A stretch of 64,000 nucleotides of DNA, from the NCBI RefSeq assembly GCF_037094685.1, contig NZ_CP146614.1, positions 4,092,001-4,156,000 on the forward strand. The letters run 5' to 3'. How positions within the stretch are numbered: the first letter of the stretch is position 1; every line of letters starts with the position of its first letter. Shown here one piece after another: positions 57,665 to 64,000 of the stretch. The position numbers and the translations under genes are program-made. The stretch comes from Massilia sp. METH4 (lineage in GTDB: Bacteria; Pseudomonadota; Gammaproteobacteria; Burkholderiales; Burkholderiaceae_D). The notes under the pieces were generated by a model, which saw nothing but the letters and a program-made list of their open reading frames with translations, was not told the origin of the DNA and did no database searches.

Positions 57665-57764
57665 GAGCCGAAGGTACGCGATGCGCGGGTACGCGACCGT
57701 ACGCTTGCGCACACGGCGGGCGGGATCGGCTATCATCCGCACTCTCTGCCATGAAAGGTGAACG

Positions 57765-58322
57765 ATGTCCCAAGCTTGCAGGATGCTGTTGATCGCGCCG
57801 CTCGCCGCGGCGGCATTGCTGGCCGGCTGCGCCAGCATGACGGGCCCGCGCGAAGTCGAGGTGCCGCTGGAGCGCCTGCAGCGTGGTCTCGACGACAAGT
57901 TCCCCCTGCAGCAGCGCGCCCTCGGCGTGTTCGAGCTGCAGTTGTCGCGGCCTCAGCTGGCGATCCTGCGCGACAACGATCGCCTGGCGCTGACTGCCGA
58001 TGTCTCGGCCTCGTCGCCGCTGATACGGCAGGCATTGCAGGGCAGCGTGTCGCTGTCCGGCCGGCTGCTGGTCGACAATGTGCGCAACGCGGTGGTGCTG
58101 AGCGATGCGCGCATCGAGCGTTTCGCCGTTCCCGGCGCAGACGCGCGCATGGAGGGGCAGCTGACGGGGGCCGCGAACGTGATCGTCGAGCGCATCGTGC
58201 GCGATGTGCCGGTGTATCACTTCCGCCCCGACGAACTACGCTACCTCGGCGTGCAATACGTGCCGACGACGATCCATACGACGCCGCGCGGGCTGTCCGT
58301 GCGCTTCGTGCCGGCGAAGTGA
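57765..58322 (+). CDS. DUF1439 lipoprotein (YceB-like)
   Basis: This 185-residue lipoprotein has a signal peptide and lipobox (LAGC, Cys about residue 22). A beta-rich domain of the DUF1439/YceB type follows (VPLERLQRGLDDKFPLQQ, then repeated amphipathic strands and a VRFVPAK end). It is probably attached to the outer membrane facing the periplasm. Function is unknown. Confidence 0.85.
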   Translation: MSQACRMLLIAPLAAAALLAGCASMTGPREVEVPLERLQRGLDDKFPLQQRALGVFELQLSRPQLAILRDNDRLALTADVSASSPLIRQALQGSVSLSGRLLVDNVRNAVVLSDARIERFAVPGADARMEGQLTGAANVIVERIVRDVPVYHFRPDELRYLGVQYVPTTIHTTPRGLSVRFVPAK

Positions 58323-58397
58323 GACTTGCAGGCACTAAGTTGAACTGGGGAATCATTGTCCCTACAATGGGCGTTCGATGAGGCGCTGGAGGGCATG

Positions 58398-59153
58398 ATG
58401 ATCGTTGTTATCGGGCTGCATGTGCTGGTCGCGCTCTTCTTTGCCGTGCACGCCATCCGCAGCCGGCAGCAGATGGTCTGGCTGATGATCCTGTTCATGT
58501 TCCCCTTGCTGGGCAGCGTTGTGTACTTCTTCGGCGTCTACCTGCCGGATTCGCGGATCGAGCGTGGCGGCTGCAAGGCGGCGGCCGGCGCCGCGAAGGT
58601 GTTCGATCCCACGCGCGAGCTGCGCGAAGCGCAGGAGGCGTTTTCCTTCACGCCCACGGCCCAGAACCAGATGCGGCTGGCCAATGCCCAGCTGGGCGCG
58701 GGCGATCCCGAGGGCGCCGCCGCAACGTATGTCGAGTGCCTGCAAGGCGCTTTTGCCAACGATCCCGATATCCGGCTGGGCGCCGCGCGCGCGAGCCTCG
58801 CCTGTGGGCGTCACGGCGAGGCGCTGGAACACCTGGAACGTTTGCGGCGCCTCCAGCCGAACTTCCGGCCCGAACAGACGAGCCTGCTAACGGCGCGCGC
58901 GCTGGCGCTCGCCGGGCGGCTGGACGCAGCCCGCGCCGAATTCGAGGCGGCCGTCAACCGGCACGGCAGTTTCGAGGCGAAGGCGGAATTTGCCATCTGG
59001 GCAGCCGAAGCACGCGAATTCCAGTTGGCACACCGGCTGCAGAACGACCTGCAAGCCACGATGGACCATTGGGACCGCCATACGCATGCGATGAACCTGC
59101 CGCTGATTCGCCGCCTGGAAGCGGCGTTCGCGGGCGTGCCGGGCCAGCATTGA
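58398..59153 (+). CDS. PLDc_N membrane protein with TPR region
   Basis: GGAGG five bases upstream supports the ATG at 58398, giving 251 residues. Two hydrophobic segments at the N-terminus (about 1–22 and 28–50, with QQMVWLMILFMFPLLGSVVYFF) form the PLDc_N module usually seen in front of cardiolipin synthases. Here it is followed by a helical TPR-like soluble part (about 75–240), and no HKD phospholipase motif is present. It may be an adaptor anchored in the membrane. Confidence 0.8.
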   Translation: MIVVIGLHVLVALFFAVHAIRSRQQMVWLMILFMFPLLGSVVYFFGVYLPDSRIERGGCKAAAGAAKVFDPTRELREAQEAFSFTPTAQNQMRLANAQLGAGDPEGAAATYVECLQGAFANDPDIRLGAARASLACGRHGEALEHLERLRRLQPNFRPEQTSLLTARALALAGRLDAARAEFEAAVNRHGSFEAKAEFAIWAAEAREFQLAHRLQNDLQATMDHWDRHTHAMNLPLIRRLEAAFAGVPGQH

Positions 59154-59178
59154 AGGGGCCGGGCGGCCGCAAGGCAGG

Positions 59179-59811
59179 TCAGGACAGTGCCTTGCGCAAC
59201 AGCTTGTAGGCTGCCAGCCTTTCATCGAGCCCCACGGTGCCGCCGTTGATGCGGCGGGTGATTTCCATGAAGTCCTCCATGTCTTCGTCGGGCTTGTCGT
59301 GGTCGGCCAGCGCGTTCAGGCCGCGGCTGTCCCAGAACCACGCGGCGGTCAGGGCCGCCACCCCTTTCGTCGTCAGGCATTCCGGTGCCGACACGAGGTC
59401 GAGGCCGAGCGCCTCGCCGGCCTGCTGGTAGTTGCTGCGGCCCGTCAGCTGGATCAGGCCGCGGCCGCGGAAGCGAAAGCCGTCGCCGCTCGCTTCATCA
59501 CCGTTGCCCATGCGCCGCGCATACACGAAGTTGGCCAGCCGTTCGGGGTTCTGTACATAGGGCAGGGCGCTGGCCTCGGTGGGAAAGCGCTTCGGCCACA
59601 CGGCCATCAGCCGGGCCGGCGTGCGGTAGAACAGCGATTCCTCGAGCCGGCTGAAGTGCGCCGATTCATGGCTCGTTTGCGCGAGGAAAGCGCAGATGCG
59701 GTCGCGCGTGGTGATGTGAAATCGGCTCAGCGCCGTGTCGAGCGCCGTCGCCCAGTCTTCCGCGTCGCAGCAGTTCGGGAAGACCCGCCGCAAGGTGTCG
59801 CCATCGAGCAT
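59179..59811 (-). CDS. Glycoside hydrolase family 19 (chitinase/endolysin-like)
   Basis: This 210-residue protein without a signal peptide is a single GH19 domain. The catalytic Glu49 is in AQTSHES, the second acidic site follows in SRLEESLFYRT, and RFRGRGLIQLTGRSNY and the C-terminal RRINGG motif are conserved. Bacterial GH19 proteins of this size often cleave peptidoglycan and occur in prophages or as autolysins; some cleave chitin. No phage genes are adjacent. The ATG at 59811 has GAGGG upstream. Confidence 0.88.
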   Translation of the reverse strand: MLDGDTLRRVFPNCCDAEDWATALDTALSRFHITTRDRICAFLAQTSHESAHFSRLEESLFYRTPARLMAVWPKRFPTEASALPYVQNPERLANFVYARRMGNGDEASGDGFRFRGRGLIQLTGRSNYQQAGEALGLDLVSAPECLTTKGVAALTAAWFWDSRGLNALADHDKPDEDMEDFMEITRRINGGTVGLDERLAAYKLLRKALS

Positions 59812-59910
59812 GACATTCCCTCTGGTTTTGGTATGCAAGGTTCAGCTTATTTCACCCTGGCCGTTTTTCAAGTAAGGTAACGTCGCTATTTTGTCCTGGA
59901 GAGCATACAT

Positions 59911-60513
59911 ATGACGGTACGGTCGCCGCTGGCGAAGTTTCTCCTGGCTCAGGCCTACAACAACGCCTGGGCCGATCACCGGCTGCTGCGCGCCTGCCAT
60001 GCCTTGTCGCAAGCGGAATTCGAGGACAGCACGCGCACGAGCTTCTTCCCCAGTATTCGCTACACGCTCAACCACAATCTCGCCGTGCAGCGCTTTTACC
60101 TGGACGCCCTGTGGCGCCAGCACCGCGGCGAACCGCCCCATCCCGATTACCAGGAATTCTTCCGGCCGGAAGAGCCGTACGGCACCTGTGCCGCGCTGTG
60201 GCAGGCCCAGCGGGCAAGCAACGATTCGCTGATCGCGTATTGCGCCGAGCTCACCGATGAGGTGCTCGACGAGGTGGTGACCATCCTGCGCGTCGACGAC
60301 GTGCAGCGCGACACCCGCCAGCGGCTGCTGGCGCACCTGTTCCAGCACCAGATCCACCACCGCGGCCAAGTGCACGCGATGCTCGCCGGCACGACGGTCG
60401 AACCGCCGCAACTGGACGAGTTCTATTCGTCAGGCGAAGCCGACCTGCGCACCCAGGACTTCGCCGAGCTCGGCTGGACCGAAGAGCAGGTGTGGGGCCA
60501 CGAAAACCGGTGA
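59911..60513 (+). CDS. DinB-family protein
   Basis: This 200-residue four-helix-bundle protein shows the DinB/YfiT pattern. The first helix is LAQAYNNAWADHRLL, a histidine sits in the second (RYTLNHNLAVQRFYLD), and the HLFQHQIHHRGQVH block completes a likely three-His metal site. Family members include metal-dependent thiol transferases, but a specific role is not evident. Two structured repeats follow its stop. Confidence 0.85.
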   Translation: MTVRSPLAKFLLAQAYNNAWADHRLLRACHALSQAEFEDSTRTSFFPSIRYTLNHNLAVQRFYLDALWRQHRGEPPHPDYQEFFRPEEPYGTCAALWQAQRASNDSLIAYCAELTDEVLDEVVTILRVDDVQRDTRQRLLAHLFQHQIHHRGQVHAMLAGTTVEPPQLDEFYSSGEADLRTQDFAELGWTEEQVWGHENR

Positions 60514-60523
60514 CAGGCACCGA

Positions 60524-60749
60524 GGTTCGGGAAATGTTTCAAAAATGCCGGTGCCTGGAAGGAGAGATGGCGCGTAGGCCATCTCCGCTACGCAGGCAAG
60601 GAGCGACGCTCCTTGAATTCCCTGCTCCGCCACCGGGGTTCGGGAAATGTTTCAAAAATGCCGGTGCCTGGAAGGAGAGACGGCTTGCAAGCCATCTCCG
60701 CTGCGCAGGCAAGGAGCGGTGCTCCTTGAAACCCCTGCTTCGCCACCGG
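60524..60749 (+). repeat. Two tandem copies of a 113-bp structured repeat
   Basis: Copy 1 spans 60524–60636 and copy 2 spans 60637–60749. Both open with GGTTCGGGAAATGTTTC and CCGGTGCCTGGAAGGAGAG. Each holds two hairpins whose stems are conserved while the loops differ: GAGATGGC/GCCATCTC with loop GCGTAG or TTGCAA (copy 2 has one mismatch), and CAAGGAGC/GCTCCTTG with centre GAC or GGT. The unit lies between convergent dinB-like and lpxH genes. Confidence 0.8.
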
Positions 60750-60765
60750 TTTGGGCGCGGTGTTT

Positions 60766-61503
60766 CTACAATACGCGGCCGTCGAGGGCGTGACGGGTGA
60801 TGGTGCCGTCGTCGCCGATGGCGATCCAGCCGCCGCGCGGGGGCGTCGATTCGGGTTCCCAGTCGGGCAGCACGTAGCGCAGCTTGCCGTCGATCTCGTG
60901 CAGGGCGGGGCGGTGCGTGTGGCCGTGGATCATGACGGTGGCGCCTGTCTGGCTGAAGACGTCCGCGATCGCTTGCGGTGCCACGTCCATGATGTCGTAG
61001 GATTTCTCGCCCTGGTCCTTGCGGCTGTTCTCGCGCAGGCCGGCAATAATCTGCTTGCGTTGCGCCAGCGGCATGGCGAGGAATTGCTGCTGCCATGCTG
61101 GTTGGCGCACCTGGGCGCGGAAGGCCATGTATTTCACGTCGTCCGTGCACTGGGCGTCGCCATGGACGAGCACGATGCGGCGGCCATGGTCTTCGATGAC
61201 CCAGGTTTCCGGGAGGAGCGTGAGGCCGGCGGCGTCGGCGAAGCGGTCGCCGACGAGGAAGTCGCGGTTGCCGGCGATCCAGAACACGGCGACGCCGGCA
61301 TCGGCCAGGCCGCGCAGCGCGGCGGCGATGCGGGAGTGGAAGGCATCGGCGAGGTCGTCGTCGCCGGCCCAGTATTCGAACAGGTCGCCCAGCAGGTACA
61401 ACTGGCGGGCGCAGCGGGCCCGCTCATCGACGAAGCGCAGGAACGCTTCGGTCAGGGCGGGCCGGTCGGCCTGCAGGTGCAGGTCGGAGATAAAAAGAAT
61501 CAA
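60766..61503 (-). CDS. lpxH: UDP-2,3-diacylglucosamine diphosphatase LpxH
   Basis: This 245-residue calcineurin-like phosphoesterase converts UDP-2,3-diacylglucosamine to lipid X in lipid A synthesis. Metal-binding motifs are present: SDLHL (residues 6–10), LGDLFEYW, GNRDFLVG, and the C-terminal HGHTHRP. It lies 30 bases after ppiB in a leftward operon, the usual betaproteobacterial order. Confidence 0.95.
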   Translation of the reverse strand: MILFISDLHLQADRPALTEAFLRFVDERARCARQLYLLGDLFEYWAGDDDLADAFHSRIAAALRGLADAGVAVFWIAGNRDFLVGDRFADAAGLTLLPETWVIEDHGRRIVLVHGDAQCTDDVKYMAFRAQVRQPAWQQQFLAMPLAQRKQIIAGLRENSRKDQGEKSYDIMDVAPQAIADVFSQTGATVMIHGHTHRPALHEIDGKLRYVLPDWEPESTPPRGGWIAIGDDGTITRHALDGRVL

Positions 61504-61533
61504 GGTTTGTACTGAGCTTGAAGCTGAAACTGC

Positions 61534-62025
61534 TTAGGCGGCTTCGATCTTCTCGATGATCACGTCTTCCACCGGCACGTCGGCGAACATGCCGCTGCGC
61601 GTGGTCTTCACTTTACGGATTTCGTCGACGACTTCCTTGCCTTCGGTAACCACGCCGAACACGGCATAGCCCCAGCCATCCTGGCCCGGGTAATCGAGGA
61701 AGCTGTTGTTCTTCACGTTGATGAAGAATTGCGCGGAAGCGGAGTGCGGTGCCGAGGTGCGCGCCATCGCCAGCGTGTACGGCTCGTTCTTCAGGCCGTT
61801 CTTGGCTTCGTTTTCCACGGTCTGGTCGGCCGGCTTCTGCTTCATGCCCGGCTCGAAACCACCGCCCTGGATCATGAAGCCATCGATCACGCGGTGGAAG
61901 ATCGTGTTGTCGTAGTGGCCGGCCTTCACGTAGTTCAGGAAGTTCTCGACCGTCTTCGGCGCTTTTTCGGCGTTCAGCTCGGCAACGATCTTGCCCTTGT
62001 TCGTGGTGATGGTAATGGTGGTCAT
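61534..62025 (-). CDS. ppiB: Cytoplasmic cyclophilin-type peptidyl-prolyl isomerase
   Basis: This 163-residue cyclophilin without a signal peptide speeds cis–trans isomerisation of proline bonds. The active-site block FHRVIDGFMIQGG, the QFFINVKNNSFLD segment and the YAVFGVVTEG segment are all conserved. It sits between ppiA and lpxH. Confidence 0.95.
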   Translation of the reverse strand: MTTITITTNKGKIVAELNAEKAPKTVENFLNYVKAGHYDNTIFHRVIDGFMIQGGGFEPGMKQKPADQTVENEAKNGLKNEPYTLAMARTSAPHSASAQFFINVKNNSFLDYPGQDGWGYAVFGVVTEGKEVVDEIRKVKTTRSGMFADVPVEDVIIEKIEAA

Positions 62026-62102
62026 TGTGCTTTCCCGTTGTATTTGAAACAGTGTTCAGAGGAGGGCCGCGATCTTACCGCAGCCCATGGCAAAACGCTA
62101 TT

Positions 62103-62825
62103 TTACTGTGCCGGCGTCGCCGGTGCCTGCAAGGCGGGTTCCGGCTGCGGTGCCGGCTGCGTTGCCGACTGCACCGCGGGCTGCGCATCGGCTTGCGGTG
62201 CTGGCTGTGGTTCGGGCGCCGGCTGCGGTTCCGGCTGCGCCTGGCCCGGGACCGGCTTCGGTTCGATCGGTTTCTTCAGCACCGTGGCCGACTTGATGAC
62301 GATCGGCGTTACCGGCACGTTCTGGAAGATGGGGGTCTTGTCGTCCACCAGCACGCCCTTGATCTTGTCCACCACCTCGTAGCCCGAGATCACCCGGCCG
62401 AACACCGTGTAGCCCACGCCGTCGAAGTTCGGGTAGTCGAGGCCCGCGTTGTCCACCACATTGATGAAGAACTGCGAGGTGGCCGAGTTTGGATTGTCCA
62501 TGCGCGCCATCGCCACCGAATACTTGACGTTCAGGAGGCCGTTCTTCGATTCGCTCGGGATCGGCGGGCGCGTCGGCCGGCCCTTCAGGTCCTTCGTGTA
62601 GCCGCCGGTCTGGATCATGAAGCCGTCGATCACGCGGTGGAAGATCAGGTCATTGTAGAAACCGCTCTTTACATAGGCCAGGAAGTTCGCCGTGGACTTC
62701 GGCGCCTTTTCCTTGTTCAGCTCCAGCACGATCTCGCCCATCGTCGTTTTGAGCGATACCTGCGGGTCGGCGGCGAATACGGAGCCGGACAGCAGGAGCC
62801 CGGCGATCAGAGTTTTGTAATGCAT
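62103..62825 (-). CDS. ppiA: Periplasmic cyclophilin-type peptidyl-prolyl isomerase with Pro/Gln-rich tail
   Basis: The start at 62825 gives 240 residues with a signal peptide ending VFA at residue 19. A full cyclophilin domain follows (FHRVIDGFMIQTGG, QFFINVVDNAGLD, YTVFGRVISG). After about residue 190 a low-complexity tail of Pro, Glu, Gln and Ala (PEPQPAPEPQPAPQ) extends well beyond the family end. The protein acts on proline bonds of exported proteins. It is the first gene of the ppiA–ppiB–lpxH operon and divergent to the candidate RNA and cysS. Confidence 0.93.
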   Translation of the reverse strand: MHYKTLIAGLLLSGSVFAADPQVSLKTTMGEIVLELNKEKAPKSTANFLAYVKSGFYNDLIFHRVIDGFMIQTGGYTKDLKGRPTRPPIPSESKNGLLNVKYSVAMARMDNPNSATSQFFINVVDNAGLDYPNFDGVGYTVFGRVISGYEVVDKIKGVLVDDKTPIFQNVPVTPIVIKSATVLKKPIEPKPVPGQAQPEPQPAPEPQPAPQADAQPAVQSATQPAPQPEPALQAPATPAQ

Positions 62826-62875
62826 TCTTGTCTTCCTGTTGCGGGGTGGATATTGAGCCCAGGGCATTTTATCAA

Positions 62876-62884
62876 TGCTATACT
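62876..62884 (+). promoter_or_regulatory. Extended –10 promoter upstream of the candidate RNA and cysS
   Basis: TGCTATACT is an extended –10 (TG at 62876–62877, TATACT at 62879–62884) facing right. A TTGAGC 20 bases upstream is a poor –35. Transcription would begin near 62891. Confidence 0.5.
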
Positions 62885-62890
62885 TGGCGA

Positions 62891-63145
62891 CGGCTTCCAT
62901 TCTAGTCCGACAAGAGCGGAAGCAAGAACATGAGAAGAAGGGCACCCCGAGAACCGTCGCGAGCGGAAGCAGTGGTGGTCGAGAAGCGCAACCGTACTCG
63001 GGTACGGTGAGCATCGCAGGCCGCCAATGCGAGGCGCAGCAGGTTTTTCGTGGTGCCCAGAAGAACCACTGAGGGTCTGTCCGGCTTCCCAGGCAATCGA
63101 GAAAACCCGGCGCGGCACGATGATGCCGGCGCCCGGTTTTCTCTT
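62891..63145 (+). ncRNA. Candidate structured RNA between ppiA and cysS
   Basis: The transcript predicted from the extended –10 contains a long-range stem joining 62940–62955 to 63042–63058 (GGGCACC/GGTGCCC plus CGAGAACC/GGTTTTTCG, one mismatch and one bulge). Within it are a perfect hairpin (ACCGTAC-TCGG-GTACGGT, 62991–63008) and a second stem (TCGCA/TGCGA, 63014–63032). A terminator-like hairpin (63099–63116 with 63125–63143, ending GGTTTTCTC) follows. The result is a multibranched fold of about 120 bases plus terminator. It could be a small RNA or the 5' leader of cysS. I cannot match it to a known RNA family from memory. Confidence 0.45.
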
Positions 63146-63184
63146 TGTGCGTTGGGCCCCGGCGCCGAAGAAAACAAGAGTCCG

Positions 63185-64000
63185 ATGAGCAACTTAAAGA
63201 TCTATAACACGCTGGCGCGCGACAAGCAGGTATTCGAACCCATCGAGGCGGGCAAGGTCCGGATGTATGTCTGCGGCATGACGGTCTACGATTACTGCCA
63301 CGTCGGCCACGCGCGCATGATGATGGCGTTCGACGTGATCTACCGCTGGCTGAAGGCATCGGGCTACGACGTGCAATACGTGCGCAACGTGACGGACATC
63401 GACGACAAAATCATCCGCCGCGCCGTCGAGAACAACGAATCGATCTATTCGCTCACCTCCCGCTTCGAGCGCTACATGGATGAGGACGTCCAGGCGCTCG
63501 GCATCCTGCCGCCGACCGACGTGCCGCACGCCACGCAATATGTGCCGCAGATGCTGTCCATCATCGAGAAGCTCGAAGAAAAGGGCCTGGCCTACAAGGG
63601 CGAGGACGGCGACGTGAACTACGCCGTGCGCGGCTTCGAAGGCTACGGCAAGCTGTCCGGCAAGTCGCTGGACGACCTGCGCGCCGGCGAGCGCGTGGAC
63701 GTCAACACGGGCAAGCGCGACCCGCTCGACTTCGTGCTGTGGAAGGCGTCGAAGGAGTCGGAGCCCGCCGAAGTGAAGTGGGAGTCGAAGTGGGGCAACG
63801 GCCGCCCGGGCTGGCATATCGAATGCTCGGCGATGGCGTGCGCGCTGCTGGGTGAGCAGTTCGACATCCACGGCGGCGGGCAAGACCTGCAATTCCCGCA
63901 CCACGAGAACGAAATCGCCCAATCGGAAGGCGCGTTCGGCAAGCCGCTGGCGAACTACTGGATCCACAACGGCTTCGTGCGCGTCGATAACGAGAAGATG
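63185..64000 (+). CDS. cysS: Cysteinyl-tRNA synthetase (3' end beyond window)
   Basis: The first 272 residues are present. The class I signature is HVGHAR near residue 39, and the zinc-binding cysteines are visible: the first in YVCGMTVYD and another in HIECSAMA. The [10 protein letters not shown] block is also conserved. The KMSKS loop would lie beyond the window edge. It charges tRNA-Cys. The candidate RNA lies in its upstream region, ending about 40 bases before the ATG. Confidence 0.97.
   Translation, partial: MSNLKIYNTLARDKQVFEPIEAGKVRMYVCGMTVYDYCHVGHARMMMAFDVIYRWLKASGYDVQYVRNVTDIDDKIIRRAVENNESIYSLTSRFERYMDEDVQALGILPPTDVPHATQYVPQMLSIIEKLEEKGLAYKGEDGDVNYAVRGFEGYGKLSGKSLDDLRAGERVDVNTGKRDPLDFVLWKASKESEPAEVKWESKWGNGRPGWHIECSAMACALLGEQFDIHGGGQDLQFPHHENEIAQSEGAFGKPLANYWIHNGFVRVDNEKM

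Noticed and set aside
60524..60749. CRISPR array
   Set aside because: The repeat unit is 113 bases with only two directly adjacent copies and no spacers; no cas genes are present.
62930..63010. Arg-rich 26-codon frame inside the candidate RNA
   Set aside because: It starts MRRRAPREPSRAE but has no ribosome binding site and lies across paired bases of the predicted RNA. The Arg codons look like a by-product of the GC-rich stems. A leader peptide for cysS would be expected to contain Cys codons.
62891..63145. 6S, SRP or RNase P RNA
   Set aside because: I looked for the 6S central bubble, the SRP GGAAGGAAGCAGC loop and the RNase P GAGGAAAGUCC core and found none convincingly. A covariance search could still overturn this for 6S.

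Overview
This is a GC-rich chromosomal segment from a betaproteobacterium of the order Burkholderiales, most likely family Oxalobacteraceae (Massilia / Duganella / Pseudoduganella group). The evidence is the gene order greA–DUF4149–yhbY/rlmE–ftsH–folP–glmM, several PEP-CTERM (exosortase-sorted) exported proteins, a phasin, and the lpxH–ppiB–ppiA/cysS arrangement. The family is inferred; no 16S gene is present. Apart from the first ~0.8 kb and an A+T-rich patch near 54.1–54.7 kb, the window looks like ordinary chromosome. I saw no insertion sequence, prophage or CRISPR array.

Layout. 1–0.8 kb: two overlapping, A+T-richer genes of unknown function, one cut by the window edge. 1–10.8 kb: a phosphate block. 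sixA and ppk1 run leftward; pstS-pstCAB-phoU-phoB-phoR runs rightward; the gap between them holds two Pho boxes of matching geometry. 10.9–15.6 kb: a patatin lipoprotein, a GlcG/HbpS protein, two paralogous PEP-CTERM proteins and an exported SGNH acetylesterase. 15.7–27.3 kb: housekeeping genes (carAB, greA, DUF4149, yhbY, rlmE, ftsH, folP, glmM, tRNA-Arg). 27.4–33.4 kb: small and zinc-ribbon proteins, the argO/argP pair, a periplasmic asparaginase, a PEP-CTERM protein and a LysR regulator. 33.6–37.2 kb: two tiny proteins, then a four-gene envelope-sensing operon (two LiaF-like membrane proteins, a LytS-type kinase, a LytTR regulator).

37.2–41.1 kb: the most interesting locus. A FAN1-type VRR-NUC nuclease overlaps a downstream XPD/FANCJ-like Fe-S helicase that carries its own N-terminal PD-(D/E)XK motif. 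A textbook LexA box lies about 50 bp upstream, so this looks like an SOS-induced interstrand-crosslink repair operon. 41.2–44.2 kb: a phasin and a large hybrid sensor kinase coupled to a small secreted protein. 44.3–45.8 kb: four tRNA-Leu(CAG) genes in three promoter–terminator units, with a PEP-CTERM-like gene lodged between them.

46–51.2 kb: rnr, rlmB, a serine acetyltransferase and yceH, then a free-standing protein resembling the N-terminal domain of cyanophycin synthetase. 51.8–54.1 kb: a YtrA-type GntR–ABC transporter operon with a palindromic operator inside its promoter. 54.7–60.5 kb: a SulP–STAS–beta-carbonic-anhydrase fusion, a DUF72 protein, a DUF1439 lipoprotein, a PLDc_N/TPR protein, a GH19 enzyme and a DinB-family protein. 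60.5–64 kb: a 113-bp structured tandem repeat, lpxH, ppiB and ppiA running leftward, a candidate structured RNA, and the start of cysS.

Start codons were moved inward from the longest open frame wherever a ribosome binding site or family length argued for it. All family names are from reading the protein sequences; no database search was possible.
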